NCBI GenBank assembly: GCA_012845835.1
Contig: JABAKD010000006.1
Span: 1,658,116 to 1,722,115 of the forward strand
Length of the DNA stretch: 64,000 nucleotides
Direction: 5' to 3'
From: Undaria pinnatifida
Lineage: Eukaryota; Sar; Phaeophyceae; Laminariales; Alariaceae
Below are positions 1-10,364 of the stretch, in pieces. Positions within the stretch are counted from its first letter, which is position 1; each line of letters begins with the position of its first letter. The translations under genes were made by a program, and so were the position numbers. The notes under the pieces were generated by a model, which saw only the letters and a list, made by a program, of their open reading frames with translations, was not told where the DNA came from and made no database searches.

Positions 1-129
1 TCAGTACAATTTTACCTCGTAGGTACCAGTATCGTCGGTGTTGTCGCCTCGTGGCTCCCCAAAGTACTCTCTTACAGTCTGAGTATCAGTGAGGCCTCAA
101 CAACGTTTTAACGTAGTAGTATGACTTCT

Positions 130-2470
130 GTCTTCTTGGACGCATTCAAAGCATGGCATTTGTTCGTTTTCCCGTGATCTACATGGTTGCCTTGATCTTG
201 AACTTGTGCCCAAGTTGTGCTACTTTTGTACAGTGCGACGAGCGTTCGCCATTGTGGATTTGCTTCCGCCTTCTACTGCCGATGTCGCCGGCCCACGTTT
301 CGCGCATACCAAGGAACCATGGCGTATCCGACCCATGTCGTGGTTTTCCATCGTCTCGATTTCACCTCGCCTTATGCGAGTGGCGACAACATGGATGCTT
401 CCCGCGTTATTTCGCTTCGTTTTTTGCGAGGCATTACCTCCTTTCTTGTTGTTGTTGGACTTGCCTCGCCCCTTGGCATACTTCTCTTTTGTTGTGGTGC
501 CTTCCTTTCTTCTTGTTATTCTTCTCTCCACAACCAATTTCACTGCACTGTAGCCCCAGCCACTTAGTATTGCGGCATTCCAGCTGTTGCTACCGTCTAT
601 GGTCCCACATTGTCGACGACTGGCTTCACGTTTAGAGCCCTCCTTTGGTCCCACGTTGGCGGCGCCGTGCTGACTCTCCAGCCCATCTGTCGGATCTCTT
701 TGACCTATACTTTGTTTGGACGTACCTTCCCCCAAGGTTCCCTTACTGTCGGGCTCCGTTCGAGATTTGAAGCTAGCGGATCTATTCCTCTGGACCACTA
801 TTTCTTTTATTTTTTTCCCGTCACCCCTACCCCTACGGTCCAACGACACAGACCCCCGTCCTGGCTTTGCAGCTAACAGGTCTTGGTTCTCTCGACCACT
901 TTTTCTTGTTTCTTTTCGGCATATCATGGCTTTACAGAGCCCGTCCTGACTGTGCAGTCCACAGGCCGTCCCCTCTTGGCCCCGTTTTTCTCTTGGCTTT
1001 TAGGCGTACTCGTCGCATCGGTCCCACGTTTTGACCCCTGTTTGGATTCGCAGCCCATTTAGGTTTTCCATGTTGACCCCATTTCGTGTTGCGGTTTCGG
1101 CGAAATCAGTTTCGGAGGAATGCCTTCGACACGTGCCTATTGTTGCTCGTTTTCTTAAAGTAGCCTTTCACTATGGTCCCTTGCTATGGATCCTTCTTAT
1201 ATTTTTCAGTCTCAAGTACGTTGCTATGACATGATTTGTCTACTTCGTGCTTTGCCGTGCATTTTGTTCGGTTACCTTTTTAGGGTTGCTCCACGTTAGC
1301 GACCCCGTGTTCCCGACGTATAGTACCTAGCTGCGGCTTTCTTCATATTGTCTTCTCTGTTCCCTGCATTCTTTCTAGGGCTAGACGCTTTCAGCGCTGC
1401 TTCGAGCTGAACGAGTACCCGCTTGTTGACCCCACTTTTGATTTGCTTTGTTATGGTTGAATCGCCTCCCTACGTTTGATGGCATTGTTCCCGTTAATAG
1501 TTAGCCTCTCACGGTGTCATGATGTCGACTCTCTTTCCGGCTTCCGACATTACCGTCCGTCTTTGTGTCTACGTTTCAGTTTCGTCCTTGTTTTGAGTAT
1601 TTCTTTGGCTAGATGGCTTCACCCACATATTTCGTTCCGTTTTCCTAGTAGTGTACCCAGATAGCTTCTAAGGCCACTCCACTGTTGCCCCCCGATTCAG
1701 CTTTCCCGCACATCACACACGCCTCCAGTACCACAATTTTGGTGTTGTCTGTGCCACTGTCTAGGTGTCGTTTTTCTCTGCGTTTTCGCAAATTGTTTTG
1801 GTTGCCTCAGTTTCCCGTTGTACAGTTTGACCAAGGGCCATATGCTAGCCTCTTAAGTCCCACATTACGACCCCTGTGCTTCCGTTACACCTCAGCGTAC
1901 GGGTTATATATAAGTTTGCCTTTCGATCAATGGTCGCACGTCAGCCTTTCAGGTTCGACGTCGCGGACCCTGGCATTGTTTTAGGCACTGTTGTTTGTTT
2001 TCTCTCGTTTCAGGCTCTTGCTCTTCTGCCTTTCGACCAATGGCCCGACGCTTGCGTAGTTCTTCGCGTCTCGAATGTTTCCCTTTCACCGTACAAACCG
2101 ATGGCCCCACCTCGGCTTTCCATGTCCAACGTAGCGGACTCTGACTTTTTTTTGGGCATTGTTCCTTGCTTTCTTGTCTTTCGCAAATCAACCTACCACC
2201 CGCCTCTTTGGCACTAAGCTTCAGGCCGTAAATGTCTGGCCTTCACAGCGTTACACGTGTTCCCTTCTTCTCTTCTGACATTGTTTTCGCGTCTATACCT
2301 TCCTCTTTGGCTCCCTTCGCATCTTTGCGCTCAGTGACTGCGTCCTTCGTGCTTTCGTAGTCCGATTGCCACTAGTATACCGTAGGTACATATCCTTTCT
2401 CAAGCTTTCACGGTTGTTAGCTCCATCATAGGGTTGTATATATTGCAATGAGGCATTTGAACCTTATTAT
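130..2470. repeat. Pyrimidine-skewed block of degenerate repeats
   Basis: The plus strand is strongly enriched in T and C for over 2 kb. Phrases recur in diverged form: 'gaccaatgg/gatcaatgg' followed by a 'cagcctttcaggttcgacgtcgcgg' type stretch at about 1926, and a related stretch at about 2097 ('ccgatggcccc ... aacgtagcggac'), roughly 170 bp apart. Similar pieces occur at 630-900. Long open frames on either strand here have low-complexity composition (Arg/Lys/Gly-rich on minus, Phe/Leu/Ser-rich on plus) and no family was recognised, so they are treated as composition artefacts. No gene is supported. Confidence 0.4.
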
Positions 2471-2780
2471 TACGAGGAGTGGGGGAATCTGTAGCCTCAT
2501 TTTCGTTTGTCTCGAATAGTCGCACCTTCGATTCCCTTTCGAATTCTTGATGTTTTGCTGACATCCTTTGATTGCCAGGTGATCTACATCTACGACTATT
2601 CAGGGTCGCCTAGTGAAATGTAGCGCCCTCCGTAGAAGGACAGATTATAGATTCGACGTGAAACCATGTCATGGTTGAGGTGAAACCACGTGACATTAGA
2701 TGTCACATTCACGTCAAGGCCATCATAGATGGGCGATAATGCAGGTGACCATGATGTGACAAGCAGCACGCCCCACATCT

Positions 2781-2830
2781 CACTACCTGCTCTACCCTGC
2801 TCTACCCTGCTCTACCCTGCGCTACCCTGC
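2781..2830. repeat. 10-bp tandem repeat (TCTACCCTGC)
   Basis: Five adjacent 10-bp units, three of them identical and the outer two with one or two changes. A short minisatellite with no coding sense. Confidence 0.9.
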
Positions 2831-2998
2831 AGACCTGCTATGTCTGTCATTTAGCATTCAATGTAGGGAAAAAATGTATATTAGCTTTTGAGTCTATCCA
2901 GCGAGCCATGAGGAGAGACCAATAAAGACACTGCAATGAATGACGAGCACGCTTCCCAACACCGACCAATCACGCATCCCCCACTCGGAGTACCACTA

Positions 2999-3421
2999 CA
3001 TGAATCGTTGCACTTTCGTTTCTATCCTGAAACAACTTTTTGGCTGGGGTATTCAATGGTCTATTGAAAGGTGATGAGCCCCTCAGAAAATGGTTCTACC
3101 GCTATAATACCGTGGCATTGTCAGATTTTGACCCTGACTTGCCCAGATGCCGTTTGATGTCACGACATCGGTCGGAGCGCTCGGGGTCGGAGCGCTCGGG
3201 GGCAACGTCGAAGCTATCCCTACGTGACGGAAATGTGGCTAAACAGTGAACGCGTGTTCTACGAAGTATGTAGCTTCGATCGCCGAATTGCTCGGAATGA
3301 CGCGCGGATGCATAGAGACTGTTAGTGAATTCGTCGGAATGCTATTCAGTTTTCGAAACACAAATTTTCTATATACCAAGGCCATAGGTTTGGAAGGAGC
3401 TCCATGAAGACAACGGTGTAA
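2999..3421 (+). repeat. Diverged second copy of the 41.7-42.1 kb repeat
   Basis: This stretch aligns along its length with 41726-42136. Shared pieces include the 'gaatcgttgcac' start, the 'ggagcgctcgg' motif, the 'gtgacggaaa.gtggctaaac' segment and the 'caacggtgta' end. This copy also has a local 16-bp duplication around 3171-3203. The reading frame that is open in the other copy is interrupted here by several stops, so this copy cannot encode the same peptide. It may be a dispersed transposon fragment or a gene duplicate. Confidence 0.7.
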
Positions 3422-3883
3422 AAAATTGGCCGTTCTTATCGGAGGCCTTTTTTCTTCTTAAATTTCGTAAATTTCGTAAATTTCCATGTTTGTTCAATGT
3501 GTCTTAAATACGGAGGCGTTCTGTCATAATTTGCGATATTCTTCAGCCCCCCAAAAAATGTAGAAGTTGAAAATCGCAAATTAGGAAATCCTGTCATCGA
3601 TTTCCACATTTCGAAGGCAGTGCTCCGACATGCGCCGTGGCTCAACGCCGGGACTACCGGGTAGCTTTAAACGTGGACCACAGTCGTCCAACATTACGGC
3701 CGATGAAAGGAAGCGGCCAGGGCCTCCGGAGGACTCCTCAAGTCGGACGAAACAACGATTCAGCCTTCCCAGTTGTCCAGACACGAGGCGCAAAAACATG
3801 AAAAAGGCTATCGCTGGTGTTGTCATCTTGCTCAGCATGTTTCAGACCCCAGGAGCTACACCCTATGCTCCCGTCATGGTCAT

Positions 3884-3964
3884 TCTGTCGCTGCTGTCGC
3901 TGCTGTCGCTGCTGTCGCTGCTGTCGCTGCTGTCGCTGCTGTCGCAGCTGTCGCTGCCGTCGCT
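3884..3964. repeat. 9-bp (CTGCTGTCG)n minisatellite
   Basis: About eight units of a 9-bp repeat. Because 9 is a multiple of three it is open in several frames, giving Ser-Leu-Leu, Ala-Val-Ala or Cys-Arg-Cys peptides. These are treated as artefacts because no flanking coding signal was found. Confidence 0.9.
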
Positions 3965-4189
3965 GGATTGCAAGAACCTACTTGGCCTGGGGCGGTCTCC
4001 CGGGATGTTCGCTCACGCCTGCTGTGTGACCACACGCGTGACTGCTGGTGTGGGTGGTGGGGGCCTTGCTTTTTGGCTCGGCTTTCAAAAATGAGGAAAA
4101 AAAGGCAAACAACCCCGCGCGCGATAATAATGCAGACGTTTTTTAAAAGAAATAGTTGAAAAATATAAGGGAGTTTGGGAAACTTCACA

Positions 4190-5061
4190 TCTCCGACAAG
4201 AACGGCCCTAAATCTACCTTGCTTTGTAAATACACCGGGGTCAGAAGATATAGGTGCGAACCCTATGTCACGTGTGTCCTTATCAATGGTGCTGTTTCAT
4301 ACGCTTGGTGAATGTCGCATTCCGTATAAGCTGTGAGGTATTTTCATCACTACCGATCGGTTGGTAGTCTCATCCATCCTTTCGAAGTGAGGTGCTTGCT
4401 TCGTGTAGACGTCATCTTGGAGTTTCCGTTGAGAAATACAGTGTGCTCGTACTTTTCTAGTATTCGTCAACCCCTTGACGCCGCGATCACCAGCAGAAGA
4501 CGTTGATTCCGCATGTGACAAACGAGAGCGGAGGTGGGGTGAAGAAATCTAGTCCGTGTGGTTGAGCCCATCCCTCCACCGCGATTCTTGCCTGGAAACG
4601 TCCGTCTTCCTTGACTAGGAATACCCAGCGCCGCCTATTATTGGTGGAGGACCCTTAAAGAAATTTGGTGGTTGGAATTAAGTCGATGACCTCATGTTCA
4701 TCGACATTTTAAGCTCCTTGCGCATGGCTGCTTCTCACTGTTCCGCCTGAGGTAAGGCTTTAGCTTGTGCGTAAGTGTACCGAAATTGTGTACGTTACCC
4801 ATTTCAACAGTTACGATATACTGCGTGATTCTTTCGAACTGGTTTCAACACGTTTCAGGCGTTGTAGTGCCAGCTGGCAAGCCCATTCTTGTGAATTCGA
4901 TGAGCGTACCTGCATATGCAACGGTTTGTTGATGTTGTCGCTGGTGGAGTCGCCGGTAGATTCTCTAGCGAAGTCAGTGATCCTGGCTCTGGTAGTGTCG
5001 GTGCAGCCATTTTCTCAGATGAAGATGATATGCCGTGGTCGATGTTGCGGCAGGCTTCCAT
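4190..5061 (-). pseudogene. Copia linker and N-terminal reverse transcriptase
   Basis: At 4855-5061 there is a Ser/Pro/Thr-rich linker like the one after copia integrase. At about 4770-4560 comes the RT entry (EAAMRKEL followed by a broken stretch), and at 4297-4521 the VYTKQAPHFE and SLYGMRHSP motifs of the RT fingers. A GFAPISSDPGVF stretch follows at about 4210-4260. The catalytic YVDD box should come next but is absent, and sequence below about 4190 is unrelated. RT copies RNA into DNA in the particle; this fragment cannot. Confidence 0.7.
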
Positions 5062-5267
5062 GAACTCGACGTCAGTCTCCGAACCGATTGATTTTTTTAC
5101 TTAATCATCTGTCGTTGGAAGAGCAACAGGCGTTTTCTCGATGAAGGAGACGTTGCGAGAGTTTGTGATCATACTCGTGGTTCGGCCATACACACGGCCG
5201 GTTGATCTGTCGCCGTGGTAGACAAAGAACACACCCTCCCAGGTGGTAGCTTCACGGTGTATCCTCT

Positions 5268-6090
5268 TCAACATTCACAAAATTTTGTTGCCAATGATCC
5301 GAAGAAATGAGAGGGTGGCTTTCCGAACATGCGTTGGTAGAGTGTATCACCGGTGGCCCTGTTTGGCAAGCGGTTCATTAATAAGAACGTTCTAGAACCT
5401 AGCTCTCCTCGTACAACTTTAGGGAGGCTCGCATCGTTGAGTAGACAGCGAGTCACAATGGCCATGACAGTACGTCCGTCCCATTGTCAAATACCATTTT
5501 GCGGCGGCGTGGATGGGGCTGTAAACTGCTGAAGAATCCCGCTGCTGGAATACGCGTTATCCCCCATTTTCCGATCGTAGATGTTGCACCCGTAGTCCGA
5601 GAGGGACTAACTTGCGGTGAGTATGCAGCGGGTCGGTCATCTTCTCAATTAAGTACACTGTTTTCATCGTGCTGTGATGGCCGGTGTACTTCGACATATA
5701 AGCATATGCCTCTATCGCCGTGGGTGTTACTAGTCCGGGTAAGCCAGGAACCACGAGCTTGAGTCGTTCACTGGTAGGGCCGGTGCTCGATATCTCGCCC
5801 GTTGATTTTGTTGGGTTTTTTTGTTGATTTTGCACGTGTTACACGCTTTTAAAAAGAGTAGTGGAATTTTCCCCCCTTTCGTCGATGTTTTTTACTATGG
5901 ACATCAGCTGTCTGTTCTGTTGGGATGTCCCGGTTTCTTGTGCCGGGTGCTTACTCAAACCGTCGAGGAAAGAGCTGCTGTTGTGACTTGCGTAGCCAAC
6001 ACAGCTTCTGACTTCAGGCTGATACCGGAAACAGTCGGAGAGCCTTGGCTTGCTGCTGCGGTGGTTAGGTCGAGCTGATCCGGCGTAGAG
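5268..6090 (-). pseudogene. Copia integrase remnants (zinc motif and catalytic core)
   Basis: At about 5850-5950 a minus frame shows the H-x-H part (RHKKPGHPN) and then CNTC of the gag-pre-integrase zinc motif. At 5557-5835 the core strands follow (ERLKLV, VTPTA, YMSKYTGHHST, HLRSENGG), then TPPQNGI with a stop where the catalytic Glu is expected, and at 5268-5465 the helix RCLLNDASLP and the LPNRATGDTLYQRMFGK stretch. All three expected acidic catalytic positions look altered: Gly at the first, Glu for Asp in the second (RSENGG), and the third lost. The integrase is therefore judged dead. Confidence 0.75.
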
Positions 6091-6091
6091 C

Positions 6092-6436
6092 TCAGAAGCT
6101 GCCCTTTCGTAGTGGTACGGTGAAGTTACCAATATCCAGATACGTTATCTTAGTGATGATCATGTTTACCCTCTGTGGTGCTGCTGCCCCCGAATATAGG
6201 TGCCTACATATCCCAGATACGACCGTGATAAGATGCCGTACAGAAGGAGTGGATCCTAGAACGTGCAATAAATCCACGACCAATAATCCTTGATCAACAC
6301 CAAAAAGGCGATGGTTGCCTGCAACATTAACAGTTGCAGGACGGTTCGGGTGTACGCACCTTGTCATTATTTGTCCCATGCCAGGTAGAAGTAGATTGTC
6401 GAAGAAGTGGCTGGATGCACCGCTGTCGGTAGTCAC
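6092..6436 (-). pseudogene. Copia aspartic protease domain
   Basis: The open frame begins with the retropepsin active-site motif D-S-G-A-S (codons at 6413-6427) followed by SHFFDN. Further on come the AGNHRLFG and GLLVVDLLHV type strands, a degenerate 'PG..RHLYSG' and a VPLRK end, matching the protease and linker region of copia polyproteins. In the family this enzyme cuts Gag-Pol into mature proteins. The frame does not connect to the flanking domains without shifts. The active-site motif itself is intact. Confidence 0.75.
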
Positions 6437-6748
6437 GGAGAAATTTATGGGGTTGGTGGAAATGTTGGATGGAGGTAATGCGGTGAACGAGTAGCCAACG
6501 CCGTCAGGAGATAAATATGTGGAGGAACAAGTCGTGATGAACGTCGGAGTAGCCGTAGCAGTTGCAGCAGTAGTAATAGCCGATGGAGCTTGCGTCTCTG
6601 GGATGCAGGTTTCAACTTGCGTTGTTGAACAAGGAGTTATGGCGGCATTGGCATGACGACCGCCGTTAGTGTTATACTAGCCGCTTAGTTGGCCGGGACG
6701 AAAATTGCGGGTTTAGCTAACGTATCGGTGCTCCCGCCTTCGACTTAA

Positions 6749-6790
6749 GCAGGTGCCGTCGGCATGACCGTCCACCTTATACAGGCTACA
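6749..6790 (-). pseudogene. Nucleocapsid zinc knuckle with one Cys lost
   Basis: In one minus-strand frame the spacing fits C-x2-C-x4-H-x4-C, with Cys, His and the last Cys present. The second Cys position is encoded by TAT (Tyr), a single-base change from TGT. In copia elements this knuckle binds the RNA. It sits between gag and protease as expected. Given the short motif, chance resemblance cannot be ruled out, but position and spacing support it. Confidence 0.5.
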
Positions 6791-7106
6791 CCCTGAGTTG
6801 TTTCGTTGTTTTTGGGAAGTCTTTTGCCCCGTGCGTCCTTTTCATGACTGTAAAGCAATTTTGAGACTCTGGCCTGTCCGTTTGGAGTGGGAGCACGTCA
6901 CTACTGCTGCTGACGACGTCCATATACTTGATATAGCCGACTCACGCCCCTTCGCTTTGCGCGAAGGCCCGTTACGCATTACTCTATTCGCGGACATGCT
7001 ACGCAAGCGATTACTGCTTGGTCGAGGGAGGGGACGCCATCGGCCTCTGCGCTGTATTTCATCTGCACATAGTCGTCTGTCAGCCCTTCTCCACGATGTC
7101 AACTAA

Positions 7107-7433
7107 TCAGTCATCGCCGATTAATTCCCCCATGAAAACCAGTTCGCCCCTCAAATGGTTATTTTCGTTGATAAAATAGTCGGAGGCTTGCCCTTTTGTT
7201 GTAGCCATTCGCATAAGTTGGCTTTTCAGAATACGCCTGCGTTGACGTGTTGAGTTTTGGTTGTTGTCTCCTAAACCATCCCATGCCGCTGGCCCTTTTT
7301 TTGCCTTGAACGTTAGAATAAAGCCAGCGGCTGCTCTCGAAGTGCTCAGGAACAAAAAGCCGAACAGTTGTTGGTTTTCGTGGCGCCAGGTTTGAAAGTC
7401 GTCCAAGCTAGAGACGTTGTCGCTCGTGGCCAA
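7107..7433 (-). pseudogene. Copia gag (capsid-like) fragment
   Basis: A 108-residue open frame carries the copia gag (UBN2-like) pattern: an early F-x-x-W (FQTW) with a following LFGFL, a central Trp in GPAAWDGL, an Arg-rich segment, then a Leu-rich stretch ending in ELIGDD. In the family this domain builds the virus-like particle that packages the RNA. The frame is closed by a stop at its 3' end and the zinc knuckle lies further on in another frame, so the polyprotein is broken. Its place at the 5' end of the relic agrees with the usual gag-pol order. Confidence 0.7.
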
Positions 7434-7440
7434 CAGAATT

Positions 7441-8283
7441 GACGTTGCGACTGTATGCGTGGATGCTGAGGATATTAGCGCCGTCTGTGGGGCGTCTCCG
7501 TGTATAAATGGCGATGTTGGAGGTTAACATCCCGGCTCTATGGAAGGTGTTGCTCCAGCGCCAGGGTGTGCAGTTGCAGATGTGTCGGCCGGTGGAGTTT
7601 CCCCTGAGTTATACTGAGATCTCTATTCACAAAACGTCCTGGTTGCGTGTAACAGCTCTTCTTGTACGTCTTGTCGCCCCAGATGGTCGACGACGAACAT
7701 GTTCGGGTTCGGGAAATGGCCCCGTTTCCGGAGTATCAGATATTCCGGAGTATTTCATGCTTATCACGAACTGAGCCGTGCGTTTCCACATGTCGAAGAT
7801 CAGCCCGGTGCTTTTGCCCCCGGCAGCTCGAACGAACTTTGTCGACCGCATCAGCTGCTTTTGTTTCCTCTTTTATGGTGATGCTGCTGATACCGACGAT
7901 GTAGTTGGGTCACCACTGAAATTTCCTGCTGGGGAAGACGTGGCCTCTTCTTACGCTTCTTGGGAGAACACGACAAAGAGCAGTGGGACGTCGGTGACTG
8001 GTGCCAGTCGATACATAGATCAATGGGAGAGACTCTTAGCCTGGAACACTAACACGTCTAGAGGCTCTGCCTCCTCGCTTTGCTGTTGCAGAGCAGGCAC
8101 CAATGTGTCTGTTGTGATTCTGTTGTGATCACTTGTGAAAAAAAATAAAAAATAATAATTTGAAAGTGGCGCTTACATGGGTAAAATATAGAAACAAAGG
8201 AGAGTGTCAGATGTGAGCGATGCGTTCCCTCGTTGCCACGGCAACATCCCTATGCGACGGGCAGATCTACTCTACAGGTGAGT
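7441..8283. other. Unassigned stretch upstream of the copia relic
   Basis: Small open frames exist on both strands but none matches a family or has convincing splice signals. It may include the untranslated leader of the relic, but no LTR partner was found. Nothing further is supported. Confidence 0.3.
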
Positions 8284-8527
8284 CACCCCACGGTAGGGGT
8301 TGCAGTTGTATGATTGCGCCAAAACGTCCCTGGGCGATTGAGTTCCTCATGTGAGGAACTGCCGGTCAATGAAGTAATTTCACGATTACAACATATTTTT
8401 GGACTAAGGCATAGAAGCTTGGTCGGGTTGTGCGAACGAATGCCTTCGAAGTCATTTTTCGTGTGAGATATTGAGTTCCTCATGTGAGGACCTCAGGGAC
8501 TGATGCTGCAACCCCTACCGTGGGATG
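8284..8527. mobile_element. MITE, Family C (about 244 bp)
   Basis: The ends are inverted: CCCACGGTAGGGGTTGCAG at the left and its complement at the right. Inside, an 18-bp near-palindrome GTTCCTCATGTGAGGAAC occurs near the left end, and a partial copy near the right end, so the element can fold into hairpins. No coding capacity. Close relatives lie at 24689, 33121, 57474 and more diverged ones at 49395, 52849, 53405, 54475 and 57905, which supports dispersal by transposition. Confidence 0.85.
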
Positions 8528-8661
8528 CCTCAGGTGGTTGCACTAGACGCTCGTCCGACCTACAGCAATTCCACGTAATAATCCCCACAGCAATATCTTA
8601 GAAAAAACGTTAAAAAAAACACTTCAGATGATATCGACCGAACCGGCTTTTTTTATCACAC

Positions 8662-8838
8662 GCAGCTTTGCAAGCTGCGTGTGATACTTCGGTCGCGCGT
8701 GTTGCGGGGTGTGTGAAGGATACAGATCGGTGACTCTTCTGCTAATGCCAGGGTCAGCAGTACCAAGACGACCACCTTGTTCTGAGCACGAAAACTGTAT
8801 AACCCGCATTGAAGGGGACAAAAGCAGACATCTGTGGA
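8662..8838 (-). repeat. Family B fragment
   Basis: A diverged copy of the terminal part of the Family B repeat: 'tttgcaagctgcgtgtgatac', a 'gatcggtgactc' version of the GTCGGCGACTCC block, and the 'gggacaaaa' block in the same order as at 49840-50030. No coding potential. Confidence 0.65.
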
Positions 8839-8870
8839 ATTCAGTAAGCATGAAACACAAGTGTTGTAGT

Positions 8871-9894
8871 GTTTTGAGTTAACGTTTGGCGTAGACTACG
8901 TGGATCTACCCCCCGTACACAAGTTCTTGTGTGCTCCCTGTATATGTGTGGCAGGCCACGGGAGGTCCAGCCCGGGCCTGATGCTCGGGTTGTTAGTGCT
9001 GTCGAGTCATGATGGAACATGCGGTGGACGTCGATCGCTACGGCTCCGAAGTGATCGCTCTTCTGCTCTTGATGTACCGCGAAGGCACACTCGCACACCT
9101 ATGTAGTATGTTGATGGAATGAAGACGGGCAAGTGAGATCTGGCGTTCTGCATCAGGCGTCGGGCGGTGCACACTTGATCTTCAGGCTGTTCGAACGCCC
9201 ATCTCACACACCACCAGGGAATACACAAACTAAAGCGTGGATCCAAAAAGCCGGACCACTGCACTCATACAGTTTCATTATGATATCTGCTTTACTCGTG
9301 CGAAGAGAATGCACATCAACAAGGATAAGGATCCTGATGTCCACATATGGATCCTAGTACCAATAACAAATGCTGGGTGTTCCGCTTGTGGTCCATTTAG
9401 GCCGTTGAGCGGCGACCTGCAGCCGCCCCCGTTGTACTCGCTGTTGGAGGTGTCAGAATCGGTCATCAGGCGGTATGGGTTTTTGTTAAAGGCGGGCCAA
9501 ATCCAGTCAAAAGAGGGTAGAGGAAAAATTCGTAGATTTTGTGGTGTACAACCTCCCCCACGTATTCGTCAAAAAGGGAACACAATGATTGTGTGAATAG
9601 CCTGTGAACACAATAGTTGTGTGTGGAGGCTCTGTCTTCTATGCGAAGAGATGCAGAGGTGGCACCGAAGTGTCTGTTAAGATCACTTGTGATAAGAAAG
9701 AAAAGTGATAGTTTGGAAAGGGCGCTTGAGGCCAAAGAGAGAAGAAAAAGAAGAAGAGAAAGCAGGGAAAGAGGGAAGAGTGATCATGGTGGGTTGCATC
9801 ACCACCTGATCATCACGGAACAATGCCCGTAGTACGGTAGAATACCGGGACAACGGGACAACCTTAACGCACTCAAATCTACGTTTAAATCTAG
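8871..9894. other. Intergenic stretch without supported features
   Basis: Only short frames without recognisable domains or splice signals. A run of A/G-rich sequence at about 9715-9785 is the one compositional oddity. Confidence 0.3.
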
Positions 9895-9896
9895 GT

Positions 9897-10000
9897 TCCA
9901 CCGAAGATTCAACGTAAGATTCAACGTAAGATTCAACGTAAGATTCAACGTAAGATTCAACGCAAGATTCAACGTAAGATTCAACGTAACATTCAACTAC
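9897..10000. repeat. 12-bp tandem repeat (AGATTCAACGTA)n
   Basis: About eight near-identical 12-bp units with a few point changes at the ends. Long open frames on the minus strand (Glu-Ser-Tyr-Val or Asn-Leu-Thr-Leu periodic peptides) are produced by the repeat and are not called as genes. Confidence 0.92.
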
Positions 10001-10364
10001 ATATCTTATTCGTGCGAATAGATTGCGCATTAACTTAGATTTGAATCCAAGGTTCATACTCTCAAAATGTTGCCCCCTTCTTCGCCGCGGCCCTGTCAGC
10101 CCCGATGCCTGCCCGAAACAAAAAATATGTGTTCGTGCTCGCCATGGGCTTCGGGTGTCTTTCCAGCGCGTCAGAATTAAACATTAGATCGTTTGAGCAA
10201 GCTCTGGCATGTTCCGCGGCCCTGCTTTTTCTGTACCTCCCTTTGACGATTAGCCAATAAAACACTAACAACATGCCTAACTGAGCAGTTTCCCTCCAAT
10301 CAAGTAACAGTCAAATCAACCCCTTTTGCAGTTTAGTACCAACTCCATTTCCCACATACATGAC

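Larger units (their letters stand above)
4190..7440 (-). mobile_element. Decayed Ty1/copia retrotransposon, truncated in RT
   Basis: Reading the minus strand from 7440 downward, the copia order appears: gag domain, zinc knuckle, aspartic protease, HHCC zinc-binding motif, integrase core, linker, and the start of reverse transcriptase up to and past the SLYG motif. Recognisable similarity ends at about 4190, before any YVDD motif, so the 3' half of RT, RNase H and the 3' LTR are missing. Frames change and stops occur throughout. No LTR was identified upstream of gag. Its sequence differs clearly from the element at 42.2-49.1 kb, so it belongs to another lineage. Confidence 0.85.

Noticed and set aside
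220-927. 235-codon minus-strand frame
   Set aside because: Lys/Arg/Gly-rich low-complexity product of the pyrimidine-rich opposite strand; no domain, and overlapping frames in other phases are equally open.
3630-4188. Several overlapping frames of 70-154 codons
   Set aside because: Open because of the 9-bp CTGCTGTCG array; peptides are periodic Ser-Leu-Leu, Ala-Val-Ala or Ala-Thr runs.
9683-10057. 124-codon minus-strand frame with Tyr-Val-Glu-Ser repeats
   Set aside because: Product of the 12-bp minisatellite.
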